From NCBI GenBank assembly GCA_013697635.1, contig JACCWM010000087.1, forward strand, positions 1-44,411: DNA of 44,411 nucleotides, in the 5' to 3' direction. The stretch is from Lujinxingiaceae bacterium (lineage in GTDB: Bacteria > Myxococcota_A > Bradymonadia > Bradymonadales > Bradymonadaceae). How positions within the stretch are numbered: the stretch's first letter is position 1; the number at the start of each line of letters is the position of its first letter. Position numbers and translations under genes: made by a program. Under the pieces are notes generated by a model, which worked only from the letters and a program-made list of their open reading frames with translations, searched no databases and had not been told where the DNA came from. Shown piece after piece: positions 18,801-27,187 of this stretch.

Positions 18801-20208
18801 CGATGATCGGGGCAAGCCCCAACACACTGACCGTCGCGTTGAGCGTGGCCGCGTAGGCTTCGATGTCGGTTGCGGCTTCGGTGACAAAGGTGAGTTCGGG
18901 GCAGACCGTCGCGCCGTTGCAGCTCGTCGACTCGAGCGAGGCACAGACAAACGTGTCGAGATTGCACGGGCCGCAGGCCGTACCCGGCTCGGTGGCCAGA
19001 TCGTCGAGACCACCACAAGCATTGAGATTGGGATCGACGTCACAAACCAGCTCGTTCTCGTCGTCACACTGCCAGACCTCACCCTCGCCGCAGGCATCGC
19101 CAGGTTGCTGGGAGAGCACCAGACAGCCGCCGCAGGCGTTGAGCTCGCGAGCATCGATGCAGCTCGTCAGGTTGAGCGAAGCACAGACGACATGGCCGTC
19201 GCCGCACGCGCCACACGAATCACCCGGCGTCGCATCGAGCACGGCCGTGCCACCGCAGGCGTTGGAGCCTGAGCACACGATCTCGTCCAAGCCAGCGCAT
19301 GAGAAGACGCCCTCGTCCTCACACTCTTCACCGATAGGATGGTCTTCCAGCTCGGTGCAGCCGCCACAAACGTTGCGGTCGGGATCAAAGCAGATGACGT
19401 CATTCTCACCGTCACACATCCACTCGCCCTCACAGGCACCACACGCGTCGCCAGGCTGCTCGAGCAAAGCCATGCAGCCGCCACACGCATTGACGCCCGC
19501 TTGCTCGCCTTCGCAGCGCACATCTTCAAAGCCGTCACAGACCACCGCGCCCTGAGCACACTGGCCGCAGGCTTCACCGGGGTTCGCGCTCAACTCTTCC
19601 TGGCCACCGCAGTTGTTCTCGTCTTCGCCAATACAGGCGACTTCATCGGTGTTGATGCAGCTCCAGAGGCCATCGGACAATGCACCGCGGGTGCACGCTG
19701 TGTCCGGCTCACCAGCCAAGCCGGCGCAGCCGCCACAGGCGTTATTGAGCGATGCGTTTTGGCAGCTCAAGGTGAGACCTGTGCAGGCAAGTTCGCCGTC
19801 GGAGCACGCCCCGCAGCTCTGACCGAGCGTTCCAGTGAGCGTGCCACAGCCACCACATGCGTTGGCCTGGCTTGCCCCTAAACAGTGAACGGCATTGAGC
19901 CCGTTGCATACGATACGCCCATCGTTACAGGCGCCGCACGGCGAATCCGGTCCCAAATTGCTGCCTACGGGAAACAGCTGCAAGTCGCCACCGCAGGGGT
20001 TGACGAAGGGCCCCGTATCGCTGTCGGACTGGGCGTCGCTTGGATCAGAATCCTGATCATCACTATCGGTCAAGACATCGCCGACATCGACGATTCGGTT
20101 GTTCTTGTTCTTGCTGACATCTTCATCGCAGCCCGAACATCCTCCGCAAAACAACACGACAAGCGCGACCAATAACCAACGCCCTAACTCAAAATCAGGA
20201 TATTTCAT
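15802..20208 (-). CDS. Large composite lipoprotein: Cys-rich repeats, FN3-like, Ig-like and GLUG repeats
   Basis: This 1468-residue exported protein starts at an ATG preceded by GAGGAAAGAG. The signal peptide ends at FCGGC, so lipidation at C24 is likely though the lipobox is atypical. An Asp/Ser-rich linker (about 35-68) follows. Next come about nine Cys-rich units of ~40 residues (about 70-440, recurring NACGGC, PG.ACG.C, C-x-G-x-x-x-V-x-C). Two HGFCWST...YYVRAF modules flank several FN3 domains (about 440-990). Invasin-like Ig domains follow (about 1000-1210, for example VDTYGNPVAGVVPTFSA), then four GLUG motifs (GGLVGRNEGTI type, about 1310-1420). The C-terminus is aromatic (PPRLWWQ). It is probably an adhesin-like or matrix surface protein. 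The FN3 wording matches the partial gene at 1-1104. It is transcribed alone, ending at the terminator at 15739. Confidence 0.9.
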   Translation of the reverse strand: MKYPDFELGRWLLVALVVLFCGGCSGCDEDVSKNKNNRIVDVGDVLTDSDDQDSDPSDAQSDSDTGPFVNPCGGDLQLFPVGSNLGPDSPCGACNDGRIVCNGLNAVHCLGASQANACGGCGTLTGTLGQSCGACSDGELACTGLTLSCQNASLNNACGGCAGLAGEPDTACTRGALSDGLWSCINTDEVACIGEDENNCGGQEELSANPGEACGQCAQGAVVCDGFEDVRCEGEQAGVNACGGCMALLEQPGDACGACEGEWMCDGENDVICFDPDRNVCGGCTELEDHPIGEECEDEGVFSCAGLDEIVCSGSNACGGTAVLDATPGDSCGACGDGHVVCASLNLTSCIDARELNACGGCLVLSQQPGDACGEGEVWQCDDENELVCDVDPNLNACGGLDDLATEPGTACGPCNLDTFVCASLESTSCNGATVCPELTFVTEAATDIEAYAATLNATVSVLGLAPIIDHGFCWSTEEEPSLDDADCQQLGELDQATAFDLFVETLLPGRTYYVRAFLADADAYYYGNEIAFVTAAPAPTDVDATRDSSASVWITWTGIDGATGYIVYRDGVAIGQLGDEADSLEDDAAGAPGVPSAPTALSATKGVSSEVVELSWSASSVQNGQSYEYTVVATYPALSSEPSDAATGYREALAVGGYDVYRDGALLESVLVTSHTDTTASRAGVPSTPGNVTATQGTSTAHVTVSWSASTADAGTSHTYTVRAFNDAGSGAASGSDSGFLAGYGVDGYQIEINGNGSWIALGNALSYTDTAAPAATLSAVTLGASKGTSALHVVLSATGGEASAGSSVSYRVVSVNDAGLSTASSAAMGHRGVGTRAFSWDRSSTDAPSGFVRLVDTAVPTYNDATAPATGAGRYYRVTVSAAGALSQSSGSDRGFRAALPTVTTNSVDSVQAKSARAFGTITVLGAPNPTAHGFCWSTVAVPNTADCESLGASSSTDEFSALVSDLDAATTYYVRAFATTAAGTSYGENISFTTLSAVPTGLRFVTHPASAAAGASLGGVGVEVIDADGDRVSDSAASITLSITTNPAGDGVLSGTLTRQANAGLASFPGLSINRAAVGYRLGAASGALATATSNSFDISAAAPVAANSNITGTNGLADGVTAASITITLVDTYGNPVAGVVPTFSATGGGNAYGSCSATNALGVATCEMTSTQAGPKALSIATPLVKLGATISFFADSVCDPAGTLFGGGAGTIYDPFTICTAAQLNRIGLAGNAQYWNSHFKLLADINMNNVTYNRIGTGTTPFSGVFDGNFRRISNLSIPGGAENSAMFTDSTGTIRQIGLLNYIAGGGGRTAGLVGLNKGLIENSFVTGSFSSNGTGGGLVGRNEGTIRNCFSSGTASNSGNGAVGGLVGRNVAGSITNSYATNVVLGNGNVGGLVGANSATVTDSYWNVTTGSATSSGGTPLTTAQMGETSSFNASWIFAPAANHIWVMPFGGPPRLWWQ

Positions 20209-20414
20209 AAGTCTCTTTCCTCAAAAAAATGAACAAAAACATTGCGCTTAGCTCTAGGGACCGACTGCTGGTACGTGGCAAAAAACATGCCTTCCCTGAA
20301 TTGCCGGATTTGAATACGGGCTATACCAGAGTCTTGAGAACAATGAAAGAACTCTGAGCACTGAAAATGCACAATTTGCAAACCAGGTGCTCCCCCAGAA
20401 TTAAACCCTTGAAA

Positions 20415-23400
20415 TCAAAGTACTTCGAGCAGGCTCTCACGCGCGCGCAGGTCCGCGGCGTGCGGCGCATCGCACGTATCGAAGAGGGAGGCTGCGAGAA
20501 GAAAACACCGACTTGCCCGCGCCGAATCGCCTTGATCGAGCATCTGTTTGCCGGCCGACTCGAGCAGTTCGCCGAACTCACGCGCGATCAGCGCGGAAAA
20601 CACAAGCGTGTCGCTCACTGCGTCGAAGTGCTCATCCCAGAGACCGAGCTCCCCTTTGTGCCCAAAGACGATCAAAAGGGCCAGATGGGGCGCGGCGTGA
20701 AAGGTTGGAAAGACGCGCACCTTGAAACTATCGATGTCTCTTTCAATGCGCATTTGCACCGCGTCGAATTTCCCTTCGAGCAAGTCACACATGGCCAGCA
20801 AGATCGACGCGGAGGCCTCGATCGAGTGGCCGATCGATTGGGCTACAAGCAACGCCTCTGCGTAGCAGCGGCGTGCCTGAGCGATGTCATTGCGACAGCG
20901 CGCGGCGTCGCCCAGCAGGCGGGTCGTGACTGCAAGACCGGCGCGGCTGCCGACCTTCGTAAAGAGGGCATGAGCGGCATGGGCGGACTCTTCGGCACGC
21001 GCGAGCTGGTCGACGAGTTGCACTTGCGAAGCGGCAAGTAAGCACCAGGCCTCCTCCAAGATGTGTCCGCTGGCGTTGGCGACCTGGCGGCCTCGAATCA
21101 CACAGCGCTCTGCCTCGACCAGGTCTCCCGAGTTCAAGTAGATCCAAGAGAGGCCATGCAACGCGCGCGCGACTCCTTGCGCATCATTGCATTTTTCGAA
21201 CAGCTCGAGCGCTCGTTGGTAGTGCGCGAGGCTTTCGTCGGAGTCCCCTGCGAGACCGAGCAGTCCGGCCTTGATCCGAAACGCATCGGCAAGGACGATG
21301 TCGGTCACATTCTGGGTGCGCAACACCGCTTCAATCTCGGCGCTGGCGCCGCCATGATTGCCCAGATAGCGTAAGGCGTCGGCGCGTGCACAGTGGCTGC
21401 GAAGATGAAGCGAGCTGTCCCCCGAGAGCGTGGCAAGCCCGACGGACTTGTCGTAGAGATTGGCCAAGACGATCGCTTCCTGATAGCTGCTGGTCAGCAA
21501 ACGCCCTTGAATCGCTTGCCACAAGGGCTCGAGCGCTGCGCTGTAAGCGTTGGCCGCAAGGAAATGGCGTGCGCGCCGCTCATAGCGGCACGAGCCGTTG
21601 TTGCTGGCCTCATGAATGACTGCGGCGCACGCCCGATGGATGTCGGCCCATCGTCCGGCTGCGCGAGCACTGGCCTCCAGGCTGTCACGGTGTGCCCCCA
21701 GGGCAAACGACCAACCCGTGCTGCGTCGTTGTCCAAGGCCGCTGAAGATCAGGGCGTCGACCAGATCAGCGGCGATGTTGACTCCCATGTGATCGCACAC
21801 GGACTGCCACTCCGCGGTGTCGACGTCCTGACCGATCGCGGCAGCCACTTCCAGCGCCATTTGGGCCACCGCAGGCTCTTCGAGTTGCTCGAGCATGCGA
21901 TGGATGCGCGCCGTGCAAAGCGCCTGGATGTTGCGCGGAAAAACCCCCTGACCGGTCTCGCGCAGGTGATAGCCCTCCGGGCTGGACATGAGCACGTTGC
22001 GCTCGATCCAGTCGCCGACCAGTTGCACGGCAAACAAGGGATTGCCCGCTGTATGCGTGGTCAAAAGCGAGACGAGATCGTCTTCGAGGCCCAGCATCTG
22101 GCGAACCAGGTCGCCGTGATCGGCTGGCGGAAGCGCGTCGAGCGACATCTGAATCACATCCTCGCGCGCTCGCAGCTTCCAGAGCAGCGCCGTCTCAAGG
22201 GCCCGCTCGTCGAGCGCATCGAGCCGATAGGAGACCAACACCAGCACCGGCAGTGGCTGGGTGGCCTGCGCCTCGAGCAGATGCTCGACAAAGCCCAGAC
22301 AATCCTGACTCCACTGGGCGTCGTCGATGCAGATGATCACCGGGCGCTGCTTGCAAAGGTAGAACAGATAGCGCTCAAACGCTGCGTAGCGCTCCGCCGG
22401 TCCATAGTGCACCACCATGGGCACACGCGCGCTCGGTGTTTCCTCGTAATAGACCGGCTTGATCAACTCCACGACCCCGGCGGCGTCCATCGCCAAACGC
22501 TCGGCTGTGCTGCCTTCGCAGCGAAGCAGCTCGATGTGCTGGCGCGTGCGCTCGTAGAGCTTCTCGCGCGTCAGCCCCAGACCCGTCAGATGGGTTTGGA
22601 TCATGCGTGGAATCCCGTCGGCGACTCCCATGATCGGGCTGTTCGTGGCCTTCATGATGGTCGCACCACCAAGCTCGTTGGCGCGCTGGGCCATCCAATG
22701 CAAAAGCCGCGTCTTGCCGAATCCGGCCGGCCCATCGACCATCACCACCCTGGCCGAGCGGCTTTGATGGACCTCGCTCAGCGCTTTCCAAATCGTGTCA
22801 CGCTCGCCCTGGCGGTCGACAAAGGGGATCTCGCGCAGTCCGAACAACCCCTGGCCCGCGCCCAACAAAGGAAAGCTGGCGCGCCCATCGCCTGGTCCGC
22901 GCCAACGCAGCGGCAGTGGCGGTTTCTCGCCCACGCTCAAGCTGCCTTCGCCGCGACGAAGCGTGTCATCGCGCACGACTCCAGCGAGCAAATCCTGCGA
23001 GATCAGCTGCGTCGCCTCCCCAAACGAGCTCAACGTGGGCACGAAGACAGGCTCGCCCGGCGCATCCATTCCCAGGGTGTTCGCGTACGCATTGGCCGGC
23101 GCGTAGTGCGCTTGCTGGGCGCTGTCATGGGCCTCGTCTTGCACCAAACCACTTTGATCGAGCGACTCCAGGGCCCAGGCGGCGTCGGCCGCACACTGAT
23201 AGCGCTGACCATGATCTTTGGCCAACAAAATCTTGAGCCAGCCTTCAAAGCCTTCAGGCACAGCAAAACGAGGACTCAGGCGCGGAACCTCAGCCGAGAT
23301 GTGCTGCATGGCAATGGCCAACAGCGAGCCCCCGACAAAGGGCGCCTCACCGCCGGCGAACTCAAACGCCATGCATCCCAGCGCATAAAGATCCGTCCAC

Positions 23401-24014
23401 GGACCGTAGTCGCGCCACTGGCCATGGATCTGCTCGGGCGCCATGTACAAGGGCGTGCCGGCCGAGATGGCCGGCACATCGGCCGTCTGCGATGAAAAGC
23501 GCGGATCGGCAATATGGGCGATGCCAAAGTCCGAGAGCATCAAGCGCACCTGCCCGCGCTCGTCGGAGGTGCGCAATACGTTGGGCGGCTTGAGATCGCG
23601 GTGAACGATCCCGTGGGCGTGGGCATGGGCCAGCGCATCGAGGATCTCGAGCAAGAGTCGACGCAGCTGGAACCAGGAGCGAATCGGCGCCATGTTCTCC
23701 AGAGAGCCGAGCGTCGCAAGCTCCATGGCAAGCCATGGCGATCCTTCGCCCAGGCCGGCTTCGGCCGCCGCCGCAGCGGCATTGACGACGCCGTAATCAT
23801 AGACACGCACGATTCCAGGATGATCGAGGCCGGCTATCGCCTGCACCTCGCGATGAAACCCCTCCAAATAGCGCGTTTCGGCGGCGAGCTTGCCGATGAC
23901 CACCTTGATCGCGACAGCGAGCTTTTGCTGACCGTGAACGCCATGCCAAACCTCACCCATGCCTCCCTGGCCCAGAAGGTGTGTGATCTCGAATGGTCCA
24001 AGCTGCGCTGCCAT
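20415..24014 (-). CDS. Ser/Thr protein kinase with AAA/STAND-type ATPase and TPR regulatory domains
   Basis: This 1199-residue protein combines three parts. The N-terminal kinase domain is complete: glycine loop GQGGMG (15-20), lysine K37 in VAIK, HRDLKPPN (138-145), DFG (162-164) and APE (192-194). An Ala-rich insert (about 78-86) sits between kinase strands. After a linker, an ATPase domain begins with FVDRQGE (398-404); Walker A is GPAGFGKT (428-435) and Walker B is VIICIDD (559-565). The C-terminal ~400 residues are TPR-like helical repeats. This PknK/MalT-like architecture is typical of signal-integrating kinases of myxobacteria and relatives. It has no membrane helix, so it is cytoplasmic. 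The start lies 37 bases after the esterase lipoprotein stop, so the two may be co-transcribed. The input signal and substrates are unknown. Confidence 0.93.
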   Translation of the reverse strand: MAAQLGPFEITHLLGQGGMGEVWHGVHGQQKLAVAIKVVIGKLAAETRYLEGFHREVQAIAGLDHPGIVRVYDYGVVNAAAAAAEAGLGEGSPWLAMELATLGSLENMAPIRSWFQLRRLLLEILDALAHAHAHGIVHRDLKPPNVLRTSDERGQVRLMLSDFGIAHIADPRFSSQTADVPAISAGTPLYMAPEQIHGQWRDYGPWTDLYALGCMAFEFAGGEAPFVGGSLLAIAMQHISAEVPRLSPRFAVPEGFEGWLKILLAKDHGQRYQCAADAAWALESLDQSGLVQDEAHDSAQQAHYAPANAYANTLGMDAPGEPVFVPTLSSFGEATQLISQDLLAGVVRDDTLRRGEGSLSVGEKPPLPLRWRGPGDGRASFPLLGAGQGLFGLREIPFVDRQGERDTIWKALSEVHQSRSARVVMVDGPAGFGKTRLLHWMAQRANELGGATIMKATNSPIMGVADGIPRMIQTHLTGLGLTREKLYERTRQHIELLRCEGSTAERLAMDAAGVVELIKPVYYEETPSARVPMVVHYGPAERYAAFERYLFYLCKQRPVIICIDDAQWSQDCLGFVEHLLEAQATQPLPVLVLVSYRLDALDERALETALLWKLRAREDVIQMSLDALPPADHGDLVRQMLGLEDDLVSLLTTHTAGNPLFAVQLVGDWIERNVLMSSPEGYHLRETGQGVFPRNIQALCTARIHRMLEQLEEPAVAQMALEVAAAIGQDVDTAEWQSVCDHMGVNIAADLVDALIFSGLGQRRSTGWSFALGAHRDSLEASARAAGRWADIHRACAAVIHEASNNGSCRYERRARHFLAANAYSAALEPLWQAIQGRLLTSSYQEAIVLANLYDKSVGLATLSGDSSLHLRSHCARADALRYLGNHGGASAEIEAVLRTQNVTDIVLADAFRIKAGLLGLAGDSDESLAHYQRALELFEKCNDAQGVARALHGLSWIYLNSGDLVEAERCVIRGRQVANASGHILEEAWCLLAASQVQLVDQLARAEESAHAAHALFTKVGSRAGLAVTTRLLGDAARCRNDIAQARRCYAEALLVAQSIGHSIEASASILLAMCDLLEGKFDAVQMRIERDIDSFKVRVFPTFHAAPHLALLIVFGHKGELGLWDEHFDAVSDTLVFSALIAREFGELLESAGKQMLDQGDSARASRCFLLAASLFDTCDAPHAADLRARESLLEVL

Positions 24015-24051
24015 AAAAATCCGTACTGATGCTTCGACCAGATCTGGCCGA

Positions 24052-25053
24052 TCAAGGTTTTTGGTGATCCATCAAAAAATCGAGCACGGCCGGCATGAAT
24101 CCGCCCTGAAAGATCGGGATATGACCACCGCTGTTGATCTTCCACAACGCCACCGACGTACCCCCATCACAGCCTGTCCAGGTCGTGACATCGGTCTCCG
24201 CGCCCGCCAAGGCACCGACCAGATCGAGCGCCTCGCCGGCTGCCCCGTCCGGCGCGCAGCCGTTGCGCTCGACCCAACTGGCCACCGTCGGCTCGGCGCC
24301 CGGATACTGGTTGGCCGCGCCGTCATAGGCGATCGTCGCGTCCAGCGTGCCATGGATCTGAAGCACGGCCACCGGATCGCTGCCCGTGCACTTGGCATCG
24401 TCCAAGAACGTCGTTCCGGCCAGACTCGCGATCGCCGTGATCTGATCGCCCAATTCACAGGCGAGCCGATAACTCATGAAGCCGCCATTGGAGTGGCCGA
24501 TGAGATAAACCCGGGATGCATCAATGTTGTAGCGCTGCTTGGCCTCCTCGATCAATGCACCAAGGTAGGCCACGTCGTCGACGCCGGTGCGCCCAAAATC
24601 ACAACAGAAATCCGTCGCGTTCCAAAACTGGCGGCCCGAGGCATCCTTCTTGCCGTCAGGGATCACCGTCACAAATCCATAACTATTGCGCTGCGCGCTC
24701 ACACCCAGGTAGCTGTCCTGCACGGCGCCGGTGGCGGTATAGCCATGGAGCAACATGACCAGCGGCCAGCTCCGATCCTCGGAATACTGCTCAGGCAAGA
24801 GCACACGCGCCGGACGCTCCCCGCCAAAGGGCTGCTCCGCGATGGGGTCCGCATCCGTCTGCGCCTCGTCTGTGTCCGCTTGCGATAGATCGTTTTGCTG
24901 GGCGTTATCGCCCTGCTGGACGACGTCCTCATCAATGATGATGGGCGAATTCTGCGGGCCCTCGTCGTCGCTGCAGCCAACCAGCCCAAGCCCGACCACC
25001 AGCGCCAGGGCCCAGCGCGCAATCATTGTATGGTTCATCATCAAATCATCCAT
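24052..25053 (-). CDS. PHB depolymerase/feruloyl esterase-family lipoprotein
   Basis: This protein of up to 333 residues is a secreted alpha/beta hydrolase of the LpqC/polyhydroxybutyrate depolymerase-like esterase family. The signal peptide ends in LVGC, giving a lipid site at C27. An acidic Gln/Asp-rich linker (about 35-72) follows. The catalytic set is visible: nucleophile S188 in GHSNG, acid D238 in IHGTLD, and H311 in SGGHIP; LLHG (101-104) supplies the oxyanion region. Paired cysteines (C150, C151, C222, C267, C295) suggest disulfides. It would cleave ester bonds in polyesters or plant-type esters outside the cell; the exact substrate cannot be read from sequence. The start is ambiguous among ATGs at 25053, 25041 and 25038, none with a good ribosome binding site. 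The downstream kinase gene starts 37 bases away. Confidence 0.88.
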   Translation of the reverse strand: MDDLMMNHTMIARWALALVVGLGLVGCSDDEGPQNSPIIIDEDVVQQGDNAQQNDLSQADTDEAQTDADPIAEQPFGGERPARVLLPEQYSEDRSWPLVMLLHGYTATGAVQDSYLGVSAQRNSYGFVTVIPDGKKDASGRQFWNATDFCCDFGRTGVDDVAYLGALIEEAKQRYNIDASRVYLIGHSNGGFMSYRLACELGDQITAIASLAGTTFLDDAKCTGSDPVAVLQIHGTLDATIAYDGAANQYPGAEPTVASWVERNGCAPDGAAGEALDLVGALAGAETDVTTWTGCDGGTSVALWKINSGGHIPIFQGGFMPAVLDFLMDHQKP

Positions 25054-25105
25054 CGTTCAAGAAACCCATCGATCGCCAAACATCGGCCCACACACTGACC
25101 TTTTC

Positions 25106-25750
25106 CTAAACCTCGTGCAAGAGCGCAAGTAACTCGGGCTCGATCGCACCAGGCCTGGTCACCACGGCCTTGCCGTCGACGATGTCGACGACGGTTGAGG
25201 TCACCCCCGCCACCAGATCCCCGGCATCAACGAAGATGTCGATCCGGCCGATGAAGTTCTTGCGGATCTGTGCCGGAGAGCTTTCACCATGCTTTTTGCC
25301 CTTGTTGGCGCTCGAAGCGAGCAGTGCCCCTTTGAACTCTTCGACCACACGGCGGGTGACTTCACTGTCTGGAATGCGCACGCCGATCTTGCCGTTGGCC
25401 TTGACGATCTGCTTGACCACGCCGGCGGGAAGCTCCGGGTTGGCTTCGAACAAGATCGTCAGCGGCCCCGGCCAAAAGTTGTCGATGAGAATCTTGGCGA
25501 CCTCGCCGACCTGGGCCGCCACCTTGTAGAGGGTCTTCTTGCTGTCGACGAACACCAACGACGGAGCATTGTGCACGCGCCGCTTGGACTGCCATAGCCG
25601 CGTGACGGCCTCCTCGTCATCGAGCGCGGCGAGGATGCGATACGTTCCGTTACACGGCACGCAGACGAGCCCGCCTTGCTTGAGCGTCTTGTTCAACTCG
25701 CGGTACAACTCCGGCTGATCCTCGCCCTTTTCCAACTTGATGATTTTCAT
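25106..25750 (-). CDS. YrdC/YciO-fold protein, divergent
   Basis: The ATG at 25750 has GGAGGT six bases upstream, which decides the start against a 31-codon longer frame. The 214-residue product has the YrdC/Sua5 fold signature: KRR (56-58), FWPGPLT (92-98), SSAN (146-149), TSTVVD (184-189) and TRPG (198-201). Sua5/TsaC enzymes make threonylcarbamoyl-adenylate for t6A modification of tRNA. However, the canonical N-terminal PT-x-T-x-YGL segment is replaced by VPCNGTYRIL (31-40). This may therefore be a YciO-like paralogue rather than the essential TsaC. It lies 52 bases upstream of the esterase gene and follows the AAA ATPase gene by 106 bases, with a candidate promoter of its own. Confidence 0.85.
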   Translation of the reverse strand: MKIIKLEKGEDQPELYRELNKTLKQGGLVCVPCNGTYRILAALDDEEAVTRLWQSKRRVHNAPSLVFVDSKKTLYKVAAQVGEVAKILIDNFWPGPLTILFEANPELPAGVVKQIVKANGKIGVRIPDSEVTRRVVEEFKGALLASSANKGKKHGESSPAQIRKNFIGRIDIFVDAGDLVAGVTSTVVDIVDGKAVVTRPGAIEPELLALLHEV

Positions 25751-25808
25751 CCACACACCTCCAGCATCATAGCCAAAGTCCGATGACGTTCCATCCATAA
25801 CGTCGCTG

Positions 25809-25836
25809 ACTATAGCATGAAACCGGCGGCCACCAA
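25809..25836 (-). promoter_or_regulatory. Candidate extended -10 promoter for the YrdC-like gene
   Basis: On the minus strand TTGGTG (25836-25831) precedes TATAGT (25814-25809) with a 16-base spacer. The -10 is preceded by TGC, giving an extended -10 motif. Predicted initiation near 25802 leaves a leader of about 50 bases before the start at 25750. The -35 match is weak. Confidence 0.45.
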
Positions 25837-25856
25837 CTGCCACGTCTATGCAAAAA

Positions 25857-27068
25857 CTAGACGACGCGAAGACCGCCGCGCCCTCGCTGGCTCTCCTCGG
25901 AATCGAAGGTCACGTCACCGCTGACAGGCTCGCTCGACCAGCCATCGACTTTGGCGCGGCGAAGCGCTTCGATCACGTGGGCGACAGAGAGCTCGGCCAA
26001 CATGTTCTCGAGGCGGACCCACTCGCCGTTGGGAATCTCGACGCCCACGCGCACGGCCATCTCACCGATGATGCGCCGGCGCACACGCTCGTCGGGCTCG
26101 TCGACCTTGATGATCTGATCGATGCGCCCGGGCCGACGCATGGCCTGGGGCAGCTTGGTATGGTCATTGGAGGTAAACAGCACAAAGGGAATGTCGCAAT
26201 AGCCCTCCTCGAACATGCGCAGCTTGGCCTCGAAGCCATGGCCGCCGACGCGGTCGATGTCATCGACGATCACCATCTCCGGGCGCAGCACGCTCAAGAT
26301 CAGGGCCCAATCCGTGACACGCACCTCCGAGCAGAAGTCCGCCGTGAGCATCAGCGTGCGCTTGGAGAGCTCGCGCGCTGCATGAAAACAAAAGGTCGAT
26401 TTGCCCGTCCCTGGACGCCCCTGAAGCAGCACGTTGCGCCGAATTCCGGCCTCTCGAAACGCCTTCCACTGCGCGATCAAGCCCAGCAGCGAGCCCTCGT
26501 AGGCGTGCGTCGACAGATCGATGTCGCGAAAGGTCATGCCGTCGTTGATCACGTCGATGATCACCGTCGAGCGCGCGCGCCAGAACGCCTCGGCGACCGC
26601 GTCCAAGATCCGATCACCACCGTCGCTCGTCCAGCGCACGTAGAGCTCCATACGCTCACGGGCGCGCTCCGTATCACGCAGGACGCACACCTTGATGCCG
26701 TTGGTCAGCGTGATCTCGTGCAGCTCACCATAGTTGTCCCGAAAGACCATCTCGACCTCGGGCAGCTCGAGCAGCTCTTCGAGCAAAAAGAGCACGTCAC
26801 AGCGAAAGGGCGCATAACCGTGGCCTCGAAGCCAGGCCCGCAGCGTATCGAAGCTTCGACACGCATCGAAGGTATGCTCCATATAGCGGCCCACGAACTG
26901 CACCCAACTGCCGGGCTGGGTCGGCGAGAAGTTGCCAACCAACTGCGAGACCTTGTCGACGTTGCGCTTGACCTCGATGAGCTTGCGCTGCGCTTCGGGC
27001 GACAGATCGACCTCACCCAAAAGCGTTCGCGCAGAAACCGTGTAGAGCAATCCGAGCAAAGCGTGCAT
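25857..27068 (-). CDS. BCS1-like AAA ATPase
   Basis: This 403-residue protein has a C-terminal classical AAA domain: Walker A GRPGTGKS (217-224), Walker B VIVDDID (266-272), sensor 1 FTSND (298-302) and the arginine-finger segment RRPGRID (311-317). The TxGxGKST and RRPGRID pattern is closest to BCS1/CDC48-type AAA proteins. The N-terminal ~200 residues do not match a family I know and may bind the substrate. Its first helix is mildly hydrophobic but not a clear membrane anchor. The ATG at 27068 follows GGAG by five bases. Its role is unknown; unfolding or remodelling of a protein partner is the general expectation. The gene lies 106 bases upstream of the YrdC-like gene and 119 bases after the M20 peptidase gene. 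Confidence 0.88.
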   Translation of the reverse strand: MHALLGLLYTVSARTLLGEVDLSPEAQRKLIEVKRNVDKVSQLVGNFSPTQPGSWVQFVGRYMEHTFDACRSFDTLRAWLRGHGYAPFRCDVLFLLEELLELPEVEMVFRDNYGELHEITLTNGIKVCVLRDTERARERMELYVRWTSDGGDRILDAVAEAFWRARSTVIIDVINDGMTFRDIDLSTHAYEGSLLGLIAQWKAFREAGIRRNVLLQGRPGTGKSTFCFHAARELSKRTLMLTADFCSEVRVTDWALILSVLRPEMVIVDDIDRVGGHGFEAKLRMFEEGYCDIPFVLFTSNDHTKLPQAMRRPGRIDQIIKVDEPDERVRRRIIGEMAVRVGVEIPNGEWVRLENMLAELSVAHVIEALRRAKVDGWSSEPVSGDVTFDSEESQRGRGGLRVV

Positions 27069-27187
27069 GTCTTCTCCAACTCGACCTGTTTATTCTGGAC
27101 CACGAACTCTGCAATCCATAATAGAGGCCGACGAAGCCGACTCCAAGGCTAAACTGTTGATTTAGCTAAACTTTTGAGCAATTCACC

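Noticed and set aside
21393-23495. 700-codon plus-strand frame inside the kinase gene at 20415-24014
   Set aside because: The opposite strand encodes a complete kinase and ATPase; the plus frame has no recognisable domain and is typical of antisense frames in GC-rich DNA.
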